Assembly (NCBI GenBank): GCA_045123995.1
Contig: JBGVKY010000026.1
Span: 186,001-250,000, forward strand
Origin: HGM11501 sp045123995
GTDB taxonomy: Bacteria > Bacillota > Clostridia > CAKSNL01 > HGM11501
Length of the DNA stretch: 64,000 nt
Reading direction: 5' to 3'
The translations under genes were made by a program, and so were the position numbers. Under the pieces are notes generated by a model. That model was not told where the DNA came from. It did not search any database and was given only the letters and a program-made list of their open reading frames with translations. This document shows, piece by piece, positions 8,420-16,892 of this stretch (position 1 is its first letter; each line of letters starts with the position of its first letter).

Positions 8420-9268
8420 TTACTGTGACAGAAATTCTTTAACTAAAGAAAGTTTTTCTTTCGCCAGTTCACGACCTAAATCATAGGTTTTCTGCAGAGC
8501 CTCTTCACTACGGCTGGTTCTTTTTATTGGCAAAGTTTTTTTCGGTCTCAAAACCAAAACCTTTCCTTCCTTTTCTCTTTCCTTTACATACTCAAGCTCG
8601 CCGTTATACATAATGTGACGATTTCCCATTGCCTTGATTACCGCAGGATAATTTTTAAGTGCCGCCTTAAGCGGAAAGCTTATATTACTTTTCTTTTTAT
8701 AATATCCATCGGGTCTTGTCAGAATAACAATATTTTTGTCATAACCTTGATTTTCCATGAACTTCAATGGTATTGCATCAGTTATCCCTCCGTCTAAAAG
8801 CTGATAGCCGTCGACGGATACAACCCGTGATACTAGAGGCAAGGATGCGGATGCCCTTATCCATTCTAAATTTTCTCCCCTGAAGCTGTCACATTTTTTA
8901 TAAACGCTCTTGCCAGTTATTACATCAGATGCCACAACGAAAAACTCCATTGGATTTTTCTCGTAAGCGTCATTATCAAATATATCAAGTTTTTCAGGCA
9001 GTGTTTTATAGCAGAATTCTGCACCGTACAAATCACCGGTAGTTATAAGAGAATAGATACTGCAATAGCGTTTGTCCTTACAGTATTTTTTATTATATCG
9101 TAGTGTTCTTCCTATTTGTCCTGATTTATAGCTGCATCCAAAAGCTGCGCCAGCTGATACTCCCACTACTCCGTCAGCTTGTATCCCCTCTTCCATGAAC
9201 ACATCCAAAATGCCTGCGGTGAACATTCCCCGCATTGCTCCACCTTCTAAAACAAGTCCGTGTTTCAT
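8420..9268 (-). CDS. Patatin-like phospholipase (RssA/YjjU type)
   Basis: A serine acyl hydrolase with a Ser-Asp dyad. The oxyanion-hole motif GGAMRG is at residues 9-14, the nucleophile elbow GVSAG at 36-40 (Ser38), and the DGG motif at 159-161 supplies Asp159. All three are intact. At 282 residues it matches the compact bacterial patatins that hydrolyse phospholipid or lysophospholipid acyl chains; the physiological lipid is unknown. No signal peptide is seen, so it acts in the cytoplasm or at the inner membrane face. The gene follows a thioesterase gene by 13 bp, suggesting a small acyl-lipid operon. Confidence 0.88.
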   Translation of the reverse strand: MKHGLVLEGGAMRGMFTAGILDVFMEEGIQADGVVGVSAGAAFGCSYKSGQIGRTLRYNKKYCKDKRYCSIYSLITTGDLYGAEFCYKTLPEKLDIFDNDAYEKNPMEFFVVASDVITGKSVYKKCDSFRGENLEWIRASASLPLVSRVVSVDGYQLLDGGITDAIPLKFMENQGYDKNIVILTRPDGYYKKKSNISFPLKAALKNYPAVIKAMGNRHIMYNGELEYVKEREKEGKVLVLRPKKTLPIKRTSRSEEALQKTYDLGRELAKEKLSLVKEFLSQ

Positions 9269-9281
9269 AAATCAACTCTCC

Positions 9282-9677
9282 TTAAAGATGAGCTCCGTTA
9301 AATGTAACTCTCGCTACCATATTTTCCAGATTATCCTTAATTACAATTTCGTAAAAACAGTTCCGCCTGCCATCTTTCAATAAAATGCTTTCGCTTATAA
9401 GCTTATCGCCTTCTGGAGCCCTTAAATAACTTATCTGACTTACGGTGGTTACCGTAGGAGTTTCTTTTTTAAAATTTGAAGCCACCGCAAAAGTGAAATC
9501 CGCCAGAGTGAAAAATACCCCTCCCATTACATGTCCCAGAGCATTTTTATGTTTTCCGTCAAGAGAAAGACTGCATTTTGCGTAATTTTCTTTAACCTCT
9601 TCAATTATAATTCCCGTTCTTTCCGTTGCATAAACATCATTCGAAAAAAATTCTCTTGCTCTTTCTAAATCCGTCAT
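9282..9677 (-). CDS. PaaI-like hotdog thioesterase
   Basis: A 131-residue single-domain hotdog protein. The segment NALGHVMGGVFFTLAD (about residues 45-60) is the family's active-site signature, with the conserved Asn, His-Gly and acidic Asp60 that activate water for acyl-CoA hydrolysis. Proteins of this type hydrolyse aromatic or medium-chain acyl-CoA thioesters. It is immediately upstream of the patatin gene and probably co-transcribed with it. AGGTGA lies 7 bp before the ATG. Confidence 0.85.
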   Translation of the reverse strand: MTDLERAREFFSNDVYATERTGIIIEEVKENYAKCSLSLDGKHKNALGHVMGGVFFTLADFTFAVASNFKKETPTVTTVSQISYLRAPEGDKLISESILLKDGRRNCFYEIVIKDNLENMVARVTFNGAHL

Positions 9678-9741
9678 TATTTCACCTCGTTTATTATAAT
9701 TTCCTTTTTTGATTGTTTTCTTTACTTTTGCAAGCTATAAT

Positions 9742-10659
9742 CTAAAAAATGCTTAAATCTAATTCTTTACTCAACACTTCCAGAGCTTTTATTCCTGCGA
9801 AGCTGTTTCCCTTGTTATCAAGAGACGGCGAATAAATCCCTATTCCCATTCTGCCGGGAACTACCGCCATAATGCCACCTCCAACTCCGCTTTTTGCAGG
9901 AATTCCCACATTTACGGCAAATTCTCCTGAGCCGTCATACATACCGCTGGTCGCAAGCACCGCATTTACAAATCTTACATAATTTTTATCTACTATTTGT
10001 TCGCCGGTTTTGGGGTTTACTCCCTTGTTCGCCAGAACCAGGGCTATTCTTGCCAGATCAACACTTGTCGCCTTTATGGAGCAGGCTTTAAAATAGCAAT
10101 CAATAACATCTTCTATATCTTCATCAATCATTTTGTAAGCTTTAAGCATATAAGCCAAAGCTCTGTTTTTATTGCCTGTGGCTTTTTCTGATTTATATAC
10201 GTTTTCATCCACTTCCAGAAGCGGATTATCCGCCATTTTCCTGACCAGCTCCAAAAGACGGGAGAATTTCTCATCGTAGTTTTTACCGTTTAATAAGGTG
10301 CAAAGAGCAATAGCTCCTGTATTTATCATAGGATTGATATGTTCTCTTTTAAGTGCCTGGTCACTGTAGTTAAAAGCATCAAAGGGTTTTCCTGTAGCCT
10401 CAACCCCCACAAGGTTTCTGACACAATCCTCTCCTTTGTCCATTAAAGCCGCAAGAAGAATTATTGGCTTTACAACACTTTGCATAGTAAAGCTGTTATT
10501 ATAATCTCCTGCATAATTTATTTTTTCTCCATCCGTTATAACGCAAATACCAAATTCGTCAGTATTTGCCTTAGCTAGTTCAGGGATATAGTTTGCAACC
10601 TTGCCGCATTTGGTATATTCAGTACACTGATTTAAAATTCCTTTAAGTAACTCATTCAT
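9742..10659 (-). CDS. glsA: Glutaminase
   Basis: Hydrolyses L-glutamine to glutamate and ammonia. The protein is 305 residues, the standard bacterial GlsA length. It is a beta-lactamase-fold enzyme: Ser61 and Lys64 (motif MQSVVKPI) form the catalytic SxxK pair, NPMINTGAIAL supplies the substrate-binding Asn, and KSGVGGGIMAVVPGRMGIG is the C-terminal family block. It is monocistronic, with a consensus promoter at 10702-10730 and AGAGGAG before the ATG. Confidence 0.95.
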   Translation of the reverse strand: MNELLKGILNQCTEYTKCGKVANYIPELAKANTDEFGICVITDGEKINYAGDYNNSFTMQSVVKPIILLAALMDKGEDCVRNLVGVEATGKPFDAFNYSDQALKREHINPMINTGAIALCTLLNGKNYDEKFSRLLELVRKMADNPLLEVDENVYKSEKATGNKNRALAYMLKAYKMIDEDIEDVIDCYFKACSIKATSVDLARIALVLANKGVNPKTGEQIVDKNYVRFVNAVLATSGMYDGSGEFAVNVGIPAKSGVGGGIMAVVPGRMGIGIYSPSLDNKGNSFAGIKALEVLSKELDLSIF

Positions 10660-10701
10660 AGTAAAACTCCTCTTTTTGACTCAGAGTGATTTTGTAGAAA
10701 C

Positions 10702-10730
10702 ATTATACCATAAAAATCCTTTTATTTCAA
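10702..10730 (-). promoter_or_regulatory. Promoter of glsA
   Basis: On the minus strand TTGAAA, 17-bp spacer, TATAAT. It starts directly after the prs terminator. Confidence 0.7.
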
Positions 10731-10732
10731 CA

Positions 10733-10761
10733 AAAAAACTACAGCTTTCGCTGTAGTTTTT
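10733..10761 (-). terminator. Intrinsic terminator of prs
   Basis: On the minus strand AAAACTACAGC, GAAA tetraloop, GCTGTAGTTTTTTT. Confidence 0.9.
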
Positions 10762-10765
10762 CACT

Positions 10766-11872
10766 TTATTTCTGGTGCTTTTCAAGGAACTTTTTAATTC
10801 TGTCTGCAGGATTCAAAAGTTCGCTTAAGGACTTATCATAGTTGATTGTGTCAATAATATATGCCATATACTTTGACATTTCAACTTCCCCGTACCACTC
10901 TCTCTTCTTAACATCCTCAGGTCTGTATACCATGTTAGTTGTGAAAATTTTTGTGATAAGACCTTCTTCATAAGCCTTATCAAAGCCTTCAAGACCGTTT
11001 GTGAAAAGACCAAAGGAAGCGAAAACGAATATTCTGTTTGCTTTTCTTTCCTTAAGACGTCTTGCTACATCGATTACGGAATCACCTGACGCAATCATAT
11101 CATCAATTACAATTATATCCTTGCCCTCAACACTGTTACCAAGATATTCATGAGCTTCGATGGGGTTTCTTCCGTTTACTATAACGGAATAGTTTCTCTT
11201 TTTATAAAACATTCCGAGATCAAGACCTAAAACAGTTGAGCAGAAGATACAACGGCTCATACCACCTTCGTCGGGAGAAACGATTATCATTTTTTCTTTA
11301 TCAAAGGTTATATCGGGGAAAGACTTTTTAAGAGCCTTTATCATCTGGTAGGAAGTTTTTATATCTTCAAATCCCTTTAAGGGAATTGCGTTCTGCACTC
11401 TCGCATCATGTGCATCAAAAGTAAGAACGTTTGATACACCCATATCTTCGAGTTCTTTAAGCATAATAGCACAGTCAAGAGATTCTCTTCCGCTTCTCTT
11501 ATGCTGACGTCCCTCGTAAAGCATTGGCATAATTACGCTTATTCTTCTGGCTTTACCACCAAGGCTTCCAATAATTCTTTTAAGGTCCGCAAAATGGTCA
11601 TCCGGACTCATGGGAACTGCCTGTCCGTACATATTATAAGTAACACCGTAATTAAACATATCACATACGATAAAAATATCATACCCTCTTACAGAGTGAT
11701 TTACAATTGCCTTTGCTTCGCCTGTTCCGAATCTGGGACAGCTGTGATTGATTATGTAAGTATCGGGAGAATCATTTCTCCATTCTTTAAGATATCTGTC
11801 AATTTTCTCTGCCATTTCCTCGCAACCGCGCATTGCGATAATTCCAAGTTCGCCCACCATACGTCTTTCCAT
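10766..11872 (-). CDS. prs: Ribose-phosphate pyrophosphokinase, long clostridial form
   Basis: Makes PRPP from ribose-5-phosphate and ATP for nucleotide, His and Trp synthesis. At 368 residues it is about 50 longer than the classical 315-residue enzyme. The PRPP-binding loop is VIDDMIASGDS at about residues 252-262, and the catalytic flexible-loop region reads YEGRQHKRSGRESLD instead of the usual YARQDRK form. The extra length includes an N-terminal extension and a C-terminal tail (SKYMAYIIDTI onward). It has its own promoter (11921-11949), AGGAGG 8 bp before the ATG, and a terminator. Confidence 0.9.
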   Translation of the reverse strand: MERRMVGELGIIAMRGCEEMAEKIDRYLKEWRNDSPDTYIINHSCPRFGTGEAKAIVNHSVRGYDIFIVCDMFNYGVTYNMYGQAVPMSPDDHFADLKRIIGSLGGKARRISVIMPMLYEGRQHKRSGRESLDCAIMLKELEDMGVSNVLTFDAHDARVQNAIPLKGFEDIKTSYQMIKALKKSFPDITFDKEKMIIVSPDEGGMSRCIFCSTVLGLDLGMFYKKRNYSVIVNGRNPIEAHEYLGNSVEGKDIIVIDDMIASGDSVIDVARRLKERKANRIFVFASFGLFTNGLEGFDKAYEEGLITKIFTTNMVYRPEDVKKREWYGEVEMSKYMAYIIDTINYDKSLSELLNPADRIKKFLEKHQK

Positions 11873-11920
11873 TTTGTACTCCTCCTAAAGAAAAAATTGT
11901 ATTTTACAATATTCGATAAT

Positions 11921-11949
11921 ATTATATCAAACTTTCATTAAAAGTTCAA
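11921..11949 (-). promoter_or_regulatory. Promoter of prs
   Basis: On the minus strand TTGAAC, 17-bp spacer, TATAAT, in the divergent prs/gpr interval. Confidence 0.7.
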
Positions 11950-11973
11950 GATGAAATTTAGAGTATATTTGAA

Positions 11974-11991
11974 AATTATTTGCAAATAATT
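11974..11991. promoter_or_regulatory. 18-bp perfect palindrome upstream of gpr
   Basis: AATTATTTGCAAATAATT is its own reverse complement. It lies 37 bp before the gpr start, between gpr and the prs promoter, and could be an operator. No housekeeping promoter is visible for gpr. Confidence 0.4.
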
Positions 11992-12027
11992 ATTACAAAT
12001 TGACAAATTAAGAAAGGAATGACCATT

Positions 12028-12924
12028 TTGGAAGAAATCCGTACCGACCTGGCCTTTGAATCAAGAAATTTTTATCTTTCCAGAAACAATATAAAAGATT
12101 TGCCTGAAACCAAAATAGAAACAGAAGAAAATGAAATTTATAAAATCAACAGGGTTTCAATCTCCTCTGACAGTGCCGCTTCTAAAATCGGCAAGAAAAA
12201 AGGCAACTATATTACCATTCATTCGAAGCATATATCTTCAGGGCTTTTCACCGAAGATTTATCTTTGGTTTTAGCAAAAGAGCTTTCTTCGTTAATTCCC
12301 AAAGGCAAAGAAAAAGGCCTTGCCTTTGTGGCAGGGCTTGGTAATAAAAGTGTTACCCCCGATGCTTTAGGTCCAGAAGTTTTAACCATGCTAATTGTAA
12401 CAAGGCATCTTTCAGATGAGTTTCCCAAAGACTCCTCCCTTTCTTCTCTTTGTGCACTGGCTCCAGGAGTTTTAGGTATTACCGGAATTGAATCGGCAGA
12501 AATTTTCAAAGCTGTAGCCCAAAAAGTTAAGCCCGACTATGTAATTGCAATAGACGCACTAGCTTCCGCCAGTCCTTCTCATGTGGGCACAACCATTCAG
12601 ATATCCGATACCGGTATAAATCCGGGTAGCGGAGTTCACAACAGAAGAAGTGCTCTAAACGAAGATTCCCTGGGCGTTCCGGTAATAGCTCTGGGAGTTC
12701 CCACGGTTTCAGATTCCAAAAGCGTTATATTAAATACCTTTTCTCCCTTAATCAAAGAAGAACTTATAGAGGAAGTATTAAAAAAAGAAGAGAGCAATTT
12801 AATGGTTACTCCGAAAAACATTGATGCCATTATCTTAAGAGCTGCCGCCATTTTATCAAGAGGAATAAATCTTTCTGTGCATAAGGGGCTCCAATATAAC
12901 GAAATTACAGAGTATATATCGTAA
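12028..12924 (+). CDS. gpr: GPR endopeptidase (spore germination protease)
   Basis: The aspartic-type protease that degrades small acid-soluble spore proteins when spores germinate. It aligns by eye along its length with Bacillus GPR: IRTDLA at the N-terminus, GKKKGNYITI, GLGNKSVTPDALGP (catalytic Asp112), AIDALAS (Asp176) and PGSGVHNRR. AAGAAAGGA is too close to the ATG at 12019 and well spaced for the TTG at 12028, which gives MEEIRTD, so the N-terminal propeptide is short. At 298 residues it lacks the roughly 60-residue insertion seen late in the Bacillus enzyme. It is good evidence for spore formation. It overlaps the convergent SpoIIM-like gene by 20 bp. Confidence 0.93.
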   Translation: MEEIRTDLAFESRNFYLSRNNIKDLPETKIETEENEIYKINRVSISSDSAASKIGKKKGNYITIHSKHISSGLFTEDLSLVLAKELSSLIPKGKEKGLAFVAGLGNKSVTPDALGPEVLTMLIVTRHLSDEFPKDSSLSSLCALAPGVLGITGIESAEIFKAVAQKVKPDYVIAIDALASASPSHVGTTIQISDTGINPGSGVHNRRSALNEDSLGVPVIALGVPTVSDSKSVILNTFSPLIKEELIEEVLKKEESNLMVTPKNIDAIILRAAAILSRGINLSVHKGLQYNEITEYIS

Positions 12925-13474
12925 GCTTTGACTGAATTGCCGTTTCCAATAAAGAAAGCAGGCCGCTTAAAATCAAAACAACAACTGTTGCCTTTAAGAA
13001 TGATTTGTTTTTCCTTTTAATATAATCATAATTTCTTCTGTTAAGGTAAGAAAGCAAGCTTTTTCCAAGAGCAAAGGAAGAATATATTATTAAAACAGAA
13101 AGAAATATAAAGTTTTGCAGAAAAATTCCTGTTAGAACCTTTAAAAAACCTCCGAATCCCGAAAGTGCCACTATACAGCCTGCAGTAAAACCGTAGGAAT
13201 AGGCCTTAGTATAAACCGAAATAAGTAAAAGCGGTGTTAAAAAAATGCTTAATCCCCCTAAATACGAAAGGGCGATAAAAAACAGCTTTGACAGCATAGC
13301 CCATATAAAAATCCCCTTGAAATCTTCGCCTGGAAAACTTTCTCCTCTTAATATTTCAAGGGAATCGGGATTTTTATCCGCAGCAAGCACACCAAGAAAA
13401 ATACCAAGCGAGCATAAAACGACAAAAATCAAAAGAAAAATATTATCTATAACGTCTTTTTCAAAACTTTTCAT
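12905..13474 (-). CDS. spoIIM: SpoIIM-like integral membrane protein (stage II sporulation protein M)
   Basis: A 189-residue protein with about five predicted hydrophobic segments: near residues 12-32, 55-83, 88-104, 108-133 and 160-180. The GFTAGCIVALSGFGGFLKVL centre and a final helix ending LLSLLETAI match the layout of the SpoIIM/DUF95 family. In Bacillus SpoIIM helps septal peptidoglycan remodelling during engulfment with SpoIID and SpoIIP. Identity is inferred from topology and these blocks, helped by gpr next door. GGAGGACAA precedes the ATG. The ruvC terminator ends about 15 bp upstream of the start, leaving no obvious promoter. Confidence 0.6.
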   Translation of the reverse strand: MKSFEKDVIDNIFLLIFVVLCSLGIFLGVLAADKNPDSLEILRGESFPGEDFKGIFIWAMLSKLFFIALSYLGGLSIFLTPLLLISVYTKAYSYGFTAGCIVALSGFGGFLKVLTGIFLQNFIFLSVLIIYSSFALGKSLLSYLNRRNYDYIKRKNKSFLKATVVVLILSGLLSLLETAIQSKLTIYTL

Positions 13475-13490
13475 AAGTTGTCCTCCATAA

Positions 13491-13535
13491 AAATAAACCC
13501 TTTCGCTAAATTCTATGCGAAAGGGTTTATTTTTT
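13491..13535 (-). terminator. Strong hairpin terminator after ruvC
   Basis: A perfect 16-bp stem (13491-13506 with 13517-13532) flanked by A and T runs, just upstream of the spoIIM-like ribosome binding site. Confidence 0.85.
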
Positions 13536-13542
13536 ATACCTT

Positions 13543-14040
13543 TTATTTATATCTGTCAAGAAGAGAATTAAATCCATAGGAATGTGCATGGCACACAGCT
13601 ATCGCCAATGCGTCTGCCACGTCATCAGGCTTCGGAACTGCTCTTAAATTAAGAAAGGACTTTACCATCTGCTGTACCTGATTTTTGTCAGCCCTGCCAT
13701 AGCCCGTTATCGCCTGCTTTATCTGAAGCGGTGTATAAGAAAAAACCGGAATATTTCTTTTTGCCGCAGCAAGAAGTATAACCCCTCTTGCCTGACCTAC
13801 CGCAAATGCCGTTTTGGCATTATTATTGAAAAACAGTTCCTCCATAGAAAGAGCATCGGGATGAAATTCATCCATAAGCTTTCCCACGCCGTCATAAACA
13901 AGACTTATTCTTTCTTCTATGGGTGTATGAGCCTTTGTAGTCACTGCATCATAGTAAAGGACTTTGAATTTATTGTTTTCGTACTGTATAACTCCCGTAC
14001 CGACTATAGCTATTCCGGGGTCAATTCCAAGAATAATCAT
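13543..14040 (-). CDS. ruvC: Crossover junction endodeoxyribonuclease RuvC
   Basis: Resolves Holliday junctions in homologous recombination with RuvAB. The acidic active site is complete: Asp7 in GIDPG, Glu67/68 in SMEELFF, and the PDDVADALA motif giving Asp140 and Asp143. Starting at the ATG at 14040 gives a 165-residue protein with the typical MIILGIDPG beginning. An ATG at 14073 would add 11 mostly basic residues. The Shine-Dalgarno sequence for either start is poor. ruvA and ruvB are not adjacent in this window. Confidence 0.92.
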   Translation of the reverse strand: MIILGIDPGIAIVGTGVIQYENNKFKVLYYDAVTTKAHTPIEERISLVYDGVGKLMDEFHPDALSMEELFFNNNAKTAFAVGQARGVILLAAAKRNIPVFSYTPLQIKQAITGYGRADKNQVQQMVKSFLNLRAVPKPDDVADALAIAVCHAHSYGFNSLLDRYK

Positions 14041-14066
14041 CTTTTTTCTCTTTTCTTTATGTATTT

Positions 14067-14082
14067 TATGCATAAATATACA
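14067..14082. promoter_or_regulatory. ARG-box-like sequence upstream of argG
   Basis: TATGCATAAATATACA resembles the AT-rich imperfect palindromes bound by ArgR. Further TGCATA-containing sites occur near 14112 and 14150. ArgR is encoded at 42853-43299. The match is by eye only. Confidence 0.3.
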
Positions 14083-14162
14083 AACTTCATTTATATTTGC
14101 GGGTTTTTATGTGCATATTTCGTATTTTTATAAGCCAGCTTAAATATTTTTGCATAAAGCTC

Positions 14163-14190
14163 TTGATTTAAATTCCAATATGTGTATAAT
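14163..14190 (+). promoter_or_regulatory. Promoter of argG
   Basis: TTGATT, 16-bp spacer, TATAAT, with the -10 inside a 17-bp inverted repeat. Confidence 0.65.
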
Positions 14191-14200
14191 AGTATTATAC
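14184..14200. promoter_or_regulatory. 17-bp inverted repeat over the argG -10 box
   Basis: GTATAATA-G-TATTATAC is perfectly symmetric and covers the -10 and start region, a classical repressor position. Confidence 0.5.
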
Positions 14201-14234
14201 CATTTATTATATCACATTTAGGAGGATTTGCAAT

Positions 14235-15458
14235 ATGGAAAAGGAAAAAGTTATTTTAGCGTATTCAGGCGGTCTGGATACTTCAATTATCATCTCCTGG
14301 CTTAAAGAAAATTACGGTTATGATGTAATTTGTGTTTGCGGAGATGTTGGACAAGGTAAAGAAACTGAAGGTCTTAACGAAAGAGCATTAAAGAGCGGCG
14401 CTTCCAAGCTTTACTTAGAGGATTTAAGAGAAGAATATGTAAAAGATTTCATTTTCCCCACATTAAAAGCAGGTGCTGTTTATGAGGGCAAGTATCTTTT
14501 AGGAACTTCTCATGCACGCCCCATCATTGCCAAGAGACTTGTTGAAATAGCAAGAGCTGAGGGAGCTGTTGCAATATGCCACGGTGCAACAGGTAAAGGT
14601 AATGACCAGGTTCGTTTCGAACTTACTGTAAAGGCTTTGGCTCCCGACCTTAAGATTATCGCTCCCTGGAGAATCTGGGATATCAAGTCCCGTGAAGATG
14701 CTATTGATTATGCAGAAGCAAGAGGAATTGAAATTCCAGTTACAAAGTCTGACCTTTATTCCCGTGACAGAAATATCTGGCACATCAGCCACGAAGGTAT
14801 GGATCTGGAAGATCCTTACAATATGCCCAAATATGACAGCTTGCTTAAGCTTACTACTCCCCCTATGGAGACTCCCGACGAACCCAAATTTGTTACCATC
14901 AACTTTGAAAAGGGTATTCCCGTTGCAGTTGACGGTGAGAAATTAGGACCCGTTGCTTTGGTTGAAAAGCTTAATGAAATCGGCGGAGCATATGGCGTTG
15001 GTCTTGTTGATATTGTAGAAGACAGACTTGTTGGTATGAAATCCCGCGGTGTTTACGAAACCCCCGGCGGTTCTATCCTTTACGCAGCTCACAAAGAGCT
15101 TGAATATCTTTGCCTCGACAGACAGACTCAGAGCTTCAAGTCTCAGGTTGCAATTAAATTTTCTGAGCTCGTATATGACGGAAACTGGTTTACTCCTCTT
15201 CGTGAAGCTCTTTCCGCTTTCGTTGATTCCACTCAGGAAACAGTTACCGGTGAAGTTAAGCTCATGCTCTACAAGGGAAGCATCACTCCTGCCGGAGCAA
15301 AGAGCCCCTATTCTCTTTACAACGAAAAAATCGCAAGCTTTGGCGATAGCGAAGAACTTTACAACCACAAGGATGCCGAAGGCTTCATAAACCTCTTCGG
15401 ACTTCCCTTAAAGGTTCGCGCTATGATGATGCAGGAAGCAGAGAAAAACAATAAATAA
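14235..15458 (+). CDS. argG: Argininosuccinate synthase
   Basis: Condenses citrulline and aspartate with ATP to argininosuccinate in arginine synthesis. The N-type ATP pyrophosphatase motif AYSGGLDTS is at residues 9-17. Later family blocks include GATGKGNDQVRFE, ISHEGMDLEDP and the GGAYGVG region. The 407-residue length is standard. AGGAGG lies 9 bp before the ATG. argH follows 60 bp downstream beyond a hairpin, so the two catalyse consecutive steps from one promoter. Confidence 0.97.
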   Translation: MEKEKVILAYSGGLDTSIIISWLKENYGYDVICVCGDVGQGKETEGLNERALKSGASKLYLEDLREEYVKDFIFPTLKAGAVYEGKYLLGTSHARPIIAKRLVEIARAEGAVAICHGATGKGNDQVRFELTVKALAPDLKIIAPWRIWDIKSREDAIDYAEARGIEIPVTKSDLYSRDRNIWHISHEGMDLEDPYNMPKYDSLLKLTTPPMETPDEPKFVTINFEKGIPVAVDGEKLGPVALVEKLNEIGGAYGVGLVDIVEDRLVGMKSRGVYETPGGSILYAAHKELEYLCLDRQTQSFKSQVAIKFSELVYDGNWFTPLREALSAFVDSTQETVTGEVKLMLYKGSITPAGAKSPYSLYNEKIASFGDSEELYNHKDAEGFINLFGLPLKVRAMMMQEAEKNNK

Positions 15459-15462
15459 TAAA

Positions 15463-15488
15463 AAGGCTGTATCTTCTGATACAGCCTT
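15463..15488 (+). other. Intercistronic hairpin between argG and argH
   Basis: A perfect 11-bp stem AAGGCTGTATC / GATACAGCCTT with loop TTCT. The next bases are ATAAAG rather than a T-run, so it looks like an mRNA-stability or processing element, or a weak attenuator, not a full terminator. Confidence 0.55.
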
Positions 15489-15518
15489 ATAAAGTAAATC
15501 CAAGAAAGGCATGATTTT

Positions 15519-16892
15519 ATGGAAAAATTATGGGGCGGTCGTTTTTCTGCCAAAACCGATAAAAAGGTTGACGATTTCAATTCTTCAATCCGTTTTGATA
15601 AAAGAATGTACGCATCTGATATTAAAGGAAGCATTGCCCATGCGACTATGTTGGGTATGCAGGGTATTATCCCCAAAGAAGATGCAGAACTTATAGTCAA
15701 GACATTAAAGGAAATAAAAGATGATATAGACTTAGGCAAGGTGGAATTTCTAATTGACGCCGAAGACATCCATATGAACATAGAAAAAATCCTGACTGAC
15801 AGAATCGGTAAGGTTGGAAAAAGGCTTCATACAGGAAGAAGCAGAAATGATCAGGTTGCCCTTGATATACGTCTTCATTTAAGAGACGAGGGCGAAATTA
15901 TAAAAGAAGATCTTATAAACCTTATAAAGGTTTTAGTAAAGCTGGCTGATTTACATAAAGATACTATAATGCCCGGATATACACATCTTCAGAAAGCTCA
16001 GCCCATTAACTTTGCCCACCATCTTTTAGCATACTTTGAAATGTTCAAAAGGGACTTAGGCAGACTTTCTGATGCCCTTTCAAGAATGAACTATTCCCCT
16101 CTTGGCTCAGGTGCTCTTGCAGGAACAACCTATGACCTTGACAGAGATTACGTTGCCGAAGCTTTAGGGTTTTCAGGAATTTGTGAAAACTCCTTAGACG
16201 GGGTTTCCGACCGTGATTTCGCTATTGAGCTTTGCTCTTGCCTTTCCATTATAATGATGCACCTTTCAAGATTTTCTGAAGAGCTTATTTTATGGAGCAG
16301 CCATGAATTTTCCTTTGTTGAAATGGCGGATACCCATTCTACGGGAAGCAGCATCATGCCCCAGAAGAAAAACCCCGACGTTGCCGAACTGATACGAGGT
16401 AAGACAGGAAGGGTTTACGGTAGCCTTACAACCTTACTTGTTATGATGAAAGGTCTTCCTCTTGCCTACAACAAGGATATGCAGGAGGACAAGGAAGCGA
16501 TTTTCGATGCTGTTGATACAGTTAAGCTTTGTCTTCCCGTATTTACCGATATGATAGATACCATGAAAGTAAAAAAGGAAAACATGGAAAGCGGTGCAAA
16601 GGGCGGTTACACCAACGCTACAGACGCTGCTGATTATCTTGTTAAAAAGGGGATGCCCTTCCGTGATGCTCATGCAGTAATTGGCAAGATGGTAGCCTAT
16701 GCCATAGAGAAAAATATACCTCTTGACGAAATTCCATTAGATGTGCTTAAGGATTTTTCTGAAATAATTGAAAATGACTTTTTTACGGCAATAAGCCTTG
16801 AAACCTGTGTTAAAGAAAGAAAGACAAAGGGAGCTCCCGGTCTTGTCACAGTTCAGGTTGAAAAAGCAAAGGAATTTATAAAAACTCTTTAA
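15519..16892 (+). CDS. argH: Argininosuccinate lyase
   Basis: Splits argininosuccinate into arginine and fumarate. The fumarase/aspartase superfamily signature GSSIMPQKKNPD lies at about residues 275-286, and HTGRSRNDQVALD near residue 106 is specific to argininosuccinate lyase. The catalytic THLQKAQP segment with His is near residue 156. At 457 residues it is full length. AAAGGC lies 9 bp before the ATG. Confidence 0.97.
   Translation: MEKLWGGRFSAKTDKKVDDFNSSIRFDKRMYASDIKGSIAHATMLGMQGIIPKEDAELIVKTLKEIKDDIDLGKVEFLIDAEDIHMNIEKILTDRIGKVGKRLHTGRSRNDQVALDIRLHLRDEGEIIKEDLINLIKVLVKLADLHKDTIMPGYTHLQKAQPINFAHHLLAYFEMFKRDLGRLSDALSRMNYSPLGSGALAGTTYDLDRDYVAEALGFSGICENSLDGVSDRDFAIELCSCLSIIMMHLSRFSEELILWSSHEFSFVEMADTHSTGSSIMPQKKNPDVAELIRGKTGRVYGSLTTLLVMMKGLPLAYNKDMQEDKEAIFDAVDTVKLCLPVFTDMIDTMKVKKENMESGAKGGYTNATDAADYLVKKGMPFRDAHAVIGKMVAYAIEKNIPLDEIPLDVLKDFSEIIENDFFTAISLETCVKERKTKGAPGLVTVQVEKAKEFIKTL

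Noticed and set aside
11501..11941. 146-codon plus-strand frame opposite prs
   Set aside because: Antisense to a conserved enzyme, ends inside the prs promoter, no ribosome binding site.
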